Positions 56,352-64,000 of a DNA stretch of 64,000 nt are shown here, one piece after another (positions within the stretch are counted from its first letter, which is position 1; every line of letters starts with the position of its first letter). The stretch comes from Marsupella aquatica (lineage: Eukaryota > Marchantiophyta). Location of the stretch: positions 30,070,001-30,134,000 of the forward strand of contig OZ316892.1 in the NCBI GenBank assembly GCA_973895155.1, read 5' to 3'. Below the pieces are notes generated by a model. It saw only the letters and a list, made by a program, of their open reading frames with translations, did no database searches and had not been told where the DNA came from. A program made the position numbers and the translations under genes.

Positions 56352-58110
56352 TTAACCTCTGATCAAGTTGTAACCCCAGGCACCGAACACGGCACCCACG
56401 GTTGGGCCCACGACGTACACCCAGAGGGCCCTGTATGCGTTGGCGGCCACTGCTGGGCCGATGCTTCTGGCAGGGTTCATGGACGCTCCTGAAATCGACC
56501 TGTAATTTTCGTCATAATCACACTCAAATCAGTCTAAAGAACATCAATTGCCCATCAATTGCCCGTTTATAACAAATATCAATCCACAATTATCTACTAC
56601 GACAGTAGTTTGCGACTGGGATCACTGGATCCCAGACGAAGCACTGATTTCATGCTTGATTCTGAGGCTGGCGCTGCTCGGTCTAATAAACCCATTACTC
56701 AACTGGAAGCTGCATAATTGTGGTGACACAGTACGAAATCCACACAGATGCACCCGGGGACCACCAAATTCCAAAGTCCGTCAGTCATCTTGCACTCTTG
56801 GTCAACTTACTGCAGCAATTGATCTCCAGTATACAATGAGTAAAGAAGGTTCTTACGTTGTTAAGCTGAACTGGGTCCCACGATAACCACTACAATTGAA
56901 AGCCGCCTATGCTTGCCAAGACGACCAAGACGAGAACGGGGGAAGAGAGGGACGAAGGAACGCAGGTTACCCACTCACCCAGCAAAGAGGGCGTTAAGGG
57001 CCACAGCCGAGCCAATTGCAATACCTGCCAACTCTCCCACCTGTATGTGTTCATACAAACGAACGTTCAATACGAAGAGCACAGGTGTAGCCGGAGCACA
57101 TTCAAGAGTGATGGTCTTGATATACGTTGTTAAGCTCTAGAGATTTAATATCGTTAGAAATGGAATACGTGAAATCTTTCGAGGGGCAAATAAGTAATCT
57201 ATGAGAAGAAGGCAGATCGTCAAAATGGCACCAAAGATAAAAATGAAGCGTGTGGCGGGAAAATTGGGATCCAAATAGATTTGCCATGTTCAATTTCTCC
57301 ATAGGCAGCTTCTTCGAGCACGGTAAGGAGGATCCCCCAGTTTACAAGAGACTTGGTTTGCCAGGCCTTTCGATTCATGAGAGAGGACGCGGGAGGGGAA
57401 AGAATTACTCACAGCGCGAGTATCTGTCGCAACAGCAGACACCACGAACATAAGGATGAAGCCGGTGATGATCTCCAGAACGAAGGATTGCCCGTCGCTA
57501 CCAGCGGGTAGAGTGGCCCCGAGATGCCCATGATCCCCGAAGATAAACCTGAGACAATACCCTGCACAGATTCCAGCCGCTATTTGACCGCCAATGTAGA
57601 ACGGACCTGCGGTGTACAACATTGCAATTGACCCCTGAGTTTAGTGCAATCCATCGTTGTTGTTGATTCGACTTGATCTCGATCCTCTACGACCCCGTAC
57701 CCAACTTCCGCTAAAGAATATGCTGGATGGAAAGATTGCTTATCTAGGCGAGCATTCTGGCAAGCAGGACATTAAAAGCACTCACATCTTTCCAGGGAAA
57801 ATGCCGCACAGTTGCAAAGGCAATGGTGACCGAAGGATTCAAGTGTGCGCCTGAAATGTGACCCACGGCATAAATCATGATCATGACCACAATCCCGAAA
57901 GAAAACGATATGCCCACATGCGTCACGGCTCCATTGAGCTTCGCATCCACTACCGCAGACCCACAACCGACGAACACCAGGATGAAAGTAGCAATGATTT
58001 CTGCTCCAACCTGCTTCAACACAAGGATTTCTGCTAGTTAGCTGGTAATATTGGCCGTTGGCATTGTTCTCCTCAAGGGATGTGGCCTTCACTCCTTGCA
58101 TTGACGCCAT
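56352..58110 (-). CDS. NIP-type aquaporin (nodulin-26-like intrinsic protein)
   Basis: A membrane channel for water, glycerol or metalloids. Minus-strand exons with matching phases: 58030-57786, 57634-57413, 57040-56979, 56499-56352 (TAA). Exon 2 carries [17 protein letters not shown], then [17 protein letters not shown] (first pore motif NPS rather than NPA). Exon 3 carries [12 protein letters not shown]...[15 protein letters not shown]...ATDTRA, exon 4 [10 protein letters not shown], exon 5 [12 protein letters not shown] (second NPA) and ends YNLIRG. The residue before the glycine in SFSFGIVV suggests Phe at the H2 filter position, with Ala and Arg in loop E. Two oddities: the likely N-terminus (ATG 58110, [16 protein letters not shown]) is one base out of frame with exon 2, with no splice donor between; and the phase-consistent acceptor of exon 3 (ctcag at 57635) adds about nine residues (GSIAMLYTA) in the loop after FPWKD. 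Confidence 0.88.
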
Positions 58111-61100
58111 TGAGGATGTGTACGTTCAGACTCGTTTCGTTCGTCTAAGCTTCAAATGAATGTTATTTAGCTTCCCAGCAGCAATACTAGCTGCGGACAG
58201 TATCACAAGCTCCTAAGTATTAATCGGGATTACAAGGACTTATGTGAGGACTGGGTAGAGGGGTCCATCATGACATTCATTTGAAACTTTTCAAAAAGTC
58301 TGCAGTAGTCCTCACCGAGAAGTTCGGAGCGAGTGCTTTCAATGCAGTATGCAAGCCAAAAAAGATTAATGTGCGAGGAAGATGTTCCAAGATGTGGTAA
58401 TTGCCAAAAAGATGAGAGATCTTGAGAAACTATGCTACTACAACAAACAAGCTAGCATAGTACAGAGATGAAAACTATCAGTGTGCAACCGGTAGTAGGA
58501 ACTTACCTTTCGCAGAAGACATGTATATGGCAATTTCAGGGATCCCAAATATCCACACCCTGGTTGTTCGTCTGCGAGAGGCATATCGACGGTCTGGTCA
58601 AGGGGAGAATTCTCAAATCGCTGGCTCAACCACGGATGTTTCGCTGCAGCAGGAGGAACGTCAATGGAAGATGGGTATCGTTCCCCAGCACACAATGGTC
58701 CGTGGCTTGCAGTTTCGCTCTTCCTGCCATCTGGTCGTTCGAATGATCTGCCATTTTTCTGGCTGCAAACAGATTGTCGTCTGCTTACGAGTAGTCCTGA
58801 CACCTGCAGCACGTACGTACCGGCACCTAACGATGATCCTCTACCGTTACATACATTGACATGTTGGAATTTAGCATACGTAAATCTCGCTGACCGGGAT
58901 TAATTAGGACAACCAGGCTCCCTTTGATTAAGGTGGGCTGCCTGGTTATATTAGGCACGCTGCATGCAGCTCTTGTCCGCTCTGTCTAGTCTCGCTGGAA
59001 CTCTCCTGTCCAGTCATGCTTTCCTTATCGACTCGTATTCTGCAGGACTCTCTCGTCCCAGACCTGTACTTAATGACCCATCGTTAGGGACTAATATACA
59101 TGAGAATTTTCTTCATGACATCCTTAATTGGAAGGAGCCAGCCAGTGCAGCAACCCCATTACTGTGAACTCGTTAACCCGTGAAGAAGTAATTCTGGCTT
59201 GGGACGTCAGAACAGGACTGCAATACAGGTCATGCACGCGCGCGCACAGTTGGAAGAGAGCAGCGATGAAGAAAGCTGAAGCTTCATTGATTGCGGAATC
59301 CCACAATTCGATCACCACACAAACCCATTCTCTAATGAGACAATCAGTCATTCTCAATCCTGATATCTCTCATACTAGCACACTTCGTCCCTTGTAACAT
59401 TCGATTGTGCTGACAGGTCTAGCTAGGCAGCAAGAATCACAGTCACCACTTCCACATTTGTGACTCCTAGTCGGTCCCTCCCTCTGTCTGAGACCATAAT
59501 GTATCCAGCGCGGTGGCTTATGGACGAACGAAATTTATCTTCCAGGTTTCTATGCCAGACAAAGAATGCAATTCGTTGTCTTGCTATTTTCGAGGTAATA
59601 CATTCCATTGCCACGAAATCAATTCGATACTAAACATAGATGCTGCCTAAGTAAGTACAGGCGCCATGTCCTGTAGGTATGCCTAAACCAGCCAACGGAG
59701 CACAAATTTTCCTTCGGACTGTAACCCGACCCAAAAGGCAGTGCATAACGATCACTCACTGACAGTAGTAAATTTCAGGAACCGATTGCTCTCACCGCCG
59801 TAGTCACCGCCCATGGTGTGACCATCAAATCGACCTGGTAGTACTCTACCAGGTCCTCCATCCAATTCGCATCAAAATCCAGCCAGGACGGTCCCTCGAC
59901 AATGGACAGTGAACTATCCGATTCGTGTCATCGAAGAAACAGACCAACACAAAACTAAAGTCGGACCTTGACTAGCTAGAAGATACGTGAAACCGTCAAC
60001 TCTGATAAGTTAAGACCTACTGGTCGCTTTTCCATCCGCAGAACTGAAACACACAGGAATTCTCAAAACACACTGCCAGAAGCACGTACTGGACTGACTG
60101 ACTGATTGTCCGACTGGACTACCTTCATGATTGAGTGATCAACTTCAATCAGCTGCTGCTGCTGCGTTCACATCAATGAAGCAAGCAATCAGCTCGACTA
60201 CCTTCCGTGCTAGCGAGCGGAAACTTTCGGGTTCGTAACCGCGCTTAGACTGTCCGGTGGGCTCCTACGAAGCGACATGCCGGGGTGGAGGTGGTGGGTC
60301 ATGCATGGGCGAGAGCCCCTGGGCCCGGTCCGCTGTGGGCCTCGATTCTTCACTGATCAAACTCGCTACTTTATTTTCATTTTAGTTTTCTAACATGCAA
60401 GCTCTACTCCTGAGTCGCAACAGCACTAATCGAAGAAGTATTGGCATTACAAGTTACTATCCGTTTGCATAGCAAGTCGACTGGGATATGGAAAAATGGG
60501 AAGAGAGGCCCTAGAAGAGGAGAGACGACCCGAAGTACAAACACATATTAGAGAGACAGATAGACACTGACTGTACCGTTGTACTTGAGGAGACCGGCGA
60601 GCAGTTCTGACACAGCAGCGTTACTTCCGTAATGACGATCTGATCATAAACAACATAGCCCAGAAGAAGAAGAGCAAACGATTTCGCTCTATAGACTCTC
60701 GACAACCGCCTCAGGGCTAATTCTCAGACATCACATCACCCGGATACAGTTCTGTTGGATCTCTCAGAGACCGACAGCAGCTCTCGCAGGTGACAGAACG
60801 GACGACCTCTTCCCTCACCTTAATGCAAGTGCGATATCGTCTACGTCCTGGAGGCTTGAGCAGTCAGGGAGGCAGGCAAAGCGGGCGAAGAGGTCAAGAG
60901 AGCTTCGTTTTGTTCTTCGATCTTCTTTCCTTCCGAGTCCACCAACGTTTCGAACGCTAAGGATGATTGGATAGTTGTAGCAGCCAGACAATTGATAGCG
61001 AGACCCTGTGCATGCACTCTCGTCCTTCCAGCTGGTCTCTGGTTCTCTCGTCCTTTTATTGCCTGCCTGCACTCTCCATGCTCCATTGCTCCCTCCTTTC

Positions 61101-61470
61101 CAGCCTCCACTCCACTCGAGTCCACTCCAGCCAAGCCCAGCCCAGCTCTGCCGTACCCCCTTCCCACACTCATTAATTACTCACACACTTCATCAATCAG
61201 CGGTACAGTCCCACCACCGTAAATAAAATCGCATGAATTCCCGACTTCTTTACAATTATTTTACAGGAAGGGTGCAACTCAGCAAGACCGACAGTTTCCC
61301 CCTCCCGACCTCCCCCACACAAAACCATAGACTAATTGAATCTCCTCTGCACTCTTCAAGTGGCGGTGCAATTTCCCACGTCTTCTACTCCCAAAACTTA
61401 GAGGAAACCTCAACTTCTACGGTACAAATCGGCAATCCTACAGACTGACTCTCATAAATTAGTAGAGAAT
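58111..61470. other. Long stretch without a recognised gene
   Basis: Probably the upstream region of the aquaporin gene plus intergenic DNA. Frames such as minus 61173-60841 and plus 58468-58746 have no recognisable motif. A tggtagtactctaccagg palindrome lies near 59840. Confidence 0.45.
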
Positions 61471-61745
61471 CAATCACTCAGCTTAAGCTCTAAAACCCTT
61501 CATCGGCAGTCACCCGAGACTGTAGTTCTAGCGTGGTCCATAATCTATTCATTTCCCACCAACCATATCAAAGACTGAAGTTTACAGTACAAGTCAGCTC
61601 TAAAGCTCCAAATCCTTCTATCAGCAGCAGTCAGTCAGTCACCGGTTGGTACTGTAGTTCTCGCTCGGTGCGCCCGTAAACGAGAGCTTTGTGAGATCAG
61701 CCTTCCATAGTTCTATCCGTCCATCCAACCATTTCCCACCCGCCG
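61470..61745. repeat. Diverged local tandem duplication
   Basis: cagcttaagctctaaaacccttcatcggcag...actgtagttct...catttcccacc (61477-61560) recurs as cagctctaaagctccaaatccttctatcagcag...actgtagttctcgctcgg...catttcccacc (61599-61740). Confidence 0.6.
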
Positions 61746-63054
61746 GATACGCCACGACGTTGGAATCATCATACAAACAATAGCAAGATGCATGACGCAA
61801 TCTTCTCCCGGTGTGAATCGCTGCTCGCTCGAGGCAGGCAGAGCGACCACTGACTCCCATGACTCCATGATCTTCTCAAACTCTCGTCATTTTTCTCGTT
61901 CAATTGGTGTGAATTAACAAAGTGCTGTGGATTATCAATGACCTGACGTTGCATTCCTTGGGAAATCCTCTTCTGTAAAGCTTTTCATATCCCACACGGC
62001 AAGCCGAATTTTTACAGCAGGAAGGCTTTGGACGAGTGAACGACTGTAGTTACCCTAAATCGACGGTCAGATCTTGTGCTAAGAACTTACTGTATCGACC
62101 GTCGATCTCTGAGCCCATCTCATACAGTGGTCGATGGATTTTGGTTGCGTTGAGGGTGCGAAAGATTTTCACCTCTGTTGTTTACTGCAATTGATTTTAC
62201 TCTTAAGTATAGCCAGTATAAGGTTCTATTAAGAGTATATCCAGTATACAACTCTTAATAAATTGATTTAATTAAGAGTATAGCCAGTATTGATTTTACT
62301 GCAACTGTGGTGGGAGTGGTCATACTATGGTGTGTTGTAGTGCATGGTGAAATCACCCAGCATGAAACATTGTTTCAAATGCTCTGGCTAATTGTGTATC
62401 TGACCGCATAGCAAGTAGGGCCTTCGTGCACCCGTTGATGTGAGGCAATTTTTCCCAAACATGCACCTGTATGCAAACAAATTCTCAGCATCAACTGCCC
62501 TTGGAATTTCTGAATCTGCACACTTCAAAAAGAAACTTCACCCTCTAGTGCCCGGCCTTGAGGTGTGTGTTTGCTTGAATGAGGGAACCTCAAAATGAGT
62601 AATACTACTTGATGAGACCCCTAAGGTTTTGGATAAATTGATTTAAGGTCTATCAAAGGTCTGGATCACTCAGAGTGTCCATCAATTAACACTTTGTTTT
62701 CATTTTGAGGGTCCATCAAGCATATGGGTCTGGCCCTTGCACAACCTACCCTCCATCTGCATTTCAAGATAGCACACCAAAGAAAATCTTCTTGTCATGA
62801 GGAAATGGGCTTAGTGCCTTATAATGTTTTAGCTAATGTGCAAATAAAAAAGCAAGTACCTCATGTGAGGTTTCACAGCGCACTACTTAACTGTACTGCC
62901 AGCTATACAATGTTAAAATGCTGCAGTGCAAAACAATTCAGGGGTCCTCCTCAAACTGCACTGTAACGTCAATTTAAGGCCCCATAACTGACCAATTGAG
63001 GGAAAGTGATTGAGAACTTACTGTGGACTTCCACTTAGCTGTGTTTTCATGCAA
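61746..63054. other. Intergenic stretch
   Basis: No gene. Near 62200-62300 the 19-bp phrase (t)aagagtata(g/t)ccagtat occurs three times. 62035-62110 has mirrored cgacggtcag/gaccgtcgat phrases. Confidence 0.5.
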
Positions 63055-63360
63055 AAATAGCTCAATACCCATGCGTTGCATATTGTTCCATAAAAGATGT
63101 TGTTAAGTAAACATATGTCATGGCGTCAGAGATGTCGTTAAGTAAAAATATGTCATTGTGTAAAAGATGTCGCGGTGTCAAAGACGTTGTTAAGTAAAAA
63201 GATGTCGTTGTGTAAAAGATGTTGTTAACTAAAATGCCGTGGCGTAAAGATGTCGTTAAGAATTAAAAAGATGCCATTATGTCAGAGATGTCGTTGCACC
63301 AAATATGTGGGTAAGTAATGGGATGTCGTTAGTAAAAGTTGTTGTCAAGTAAAATCCCGG
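63055..63360. repeat. GACATCTT minisatellite, reverse-complement locus
   Basis: aagatgtcgttaagtaaaa-type units, head to tail, are the reverse complement of the 42.7-43.6-kb family. The array is entered by caatacccatgcgttgca (63065-63082), the reverse complement of the tgcaacgcataggtattg that ends the other array. Confidence 0.85.
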
Positions 63361-63866
63361 CAAAACCCAAAATACTTTTCATAACTTCTTATCCTATTCA
63401 CCACAAGTATAGGTTACACTAAACTCCACTCAGGAAGTGCCACATGGACCAATCTCATCATGGCGCGTGGCATGCCATATTATTGGCCCCCTTCAAGCAA
63501 ATTATTTTGGCTGGCATTTTGGATGCCCTGGAATAGTTATAAAGGGATCGCCATATAAAATTTGGTCTTGTTGCTTATAATTCGATCATAAAATTAAATC
63601 CGGAATTGGATTTAATATACCCTTCCGTCGTTTGCATGTTCGGTCCATTATTAATAATGTTGGGTGCCAAAGGCCAGGAGGAGTAAGAACATGACAGTCC
63701 ACAAAACTTGATAAAAAACTGTGAACACGTATAGTCGGAGGACTTGATCAAAAAATATATTTTGGGGAGTGGAAACAAATATACTCATCCTTAGTAGGAA
63801 AGTTGATCTGCGATCCTCACCCCAAAAGTGATTGCAAAAGTCTTTGAGATGCTGGTGGGAAATAAT
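63361..63866. other. Intergenic stretch
   Basis: No gene, RNA or clear repeat recognised. Confidence 0.5.
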
Positions 63867-64000
63867 GTTAGGAATTGACTCAAGTTCACGGTTTAGTTAG
63901 TTTGGCCTTACTAGGGTTAGTTAACCCTGGATTACATTAGGATAAGATCCGCTTAGTTTAGGCCCACACATCTTGGCCCCCTTGGGGGGTATAGGTTGGA
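63867..64000 (+). mobile_element. Possible start of an LTR cut by the window edge
   Basis: tgttaggaattgactcaag followed by a gttag-rich, promoter-like sequence resembles a copia LTR 5' end. The other end lies outside the window. Confidence 0.3.

Noticed and set aside
60841-61222. Overlapping frames on both strands (about 70-110 codons)
   Set aside because: Several frames are open at once because the DNA is pyrimidine-rich (ccactcc-type); no motif.

Overview
This is a nuclear chromosome segment of a land plant. The evidence is three long intronless DYW-class PLS pentatricopeptide (PPR) genes, two ordinary intron-containing plant genes (an NMN adenylyltransferase and a NIP aquaporin), a trihelix-type DNA-binding protein gene, a decayed VIP1/PPIP5K fragment, a Ty1/copia retrotransposon whose primer-binding site matches the initiator-Met tRNA, and a Mutator-like transposase remnant. 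The very regular DYW genes and the F/A/R-like NIP pore residues point to a seed-free plant (moss most likely, lycophyte or fern possible), but species and clade are inference. There are no prokaryotic features.

Layout. 1-3.0 kb: decayed MULE transposase (minus strand) next to a CAGCTTCGACC minisatellite. 3.3-3.8 kb: a dispersed repeat that recurs at 26.5-27.0 kb. 4.2-10.9 kb: PPR block A, made of a long non-coding leader, PPR gene 1 (one frameshift), then a degenerate tandem DYW remnant. 13.5-16.0 kb: intact PPR gene 2. 18.06-21.37 kb: nine-exon NMNAT gene (minus). 21.8-23.5 kb: trihelix-like gene (minus). 23.5-31.2 kb: AT-rich, repeat-bearing and gene-poor. 31.30-37.80 kb: a complete 6.5-kb copia element with 421-bp LTRs and a 5-bp target duplication, nested inside an older copia remnant of opposite orientation. 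39.3-39.9 kb: another copia gag fragment. 40.2-44.7 kb: GC-rich inverted repeat pair around a GACATCTT minisatellite, whose reverse-complement relative lies at 63.1-63.4 kb. 46.8-52.1 kb: PPR block B, a diverged duplicate of block A with PPR gene 3. 54.0-54.9 kb: VIP1/PPIP5K pseudogene. 56.35-58.11 kb: NIP aquaporin (minus). 58.1-64 kb: no confident gene; possible LTR start at the right edge.

The most interesting structure is the PPR family. All three genes carry head-to-tail 303-bp (101-codon) P-L-S modules in exact register, 4, 2 and 3 copies in genes 1, 2 and 3. The modules are nearly identical, yet the residues that specify RNA bases (position 5 and the last residue of P and S motifs) differ between modules. 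This looks like a modular RNA-recognition array that grows and shrinks by unequal exchange while its base code is re-tuned. A probable role in organelle C-to-U RNA editing is inferred from the complete DYW deaminase signatures.
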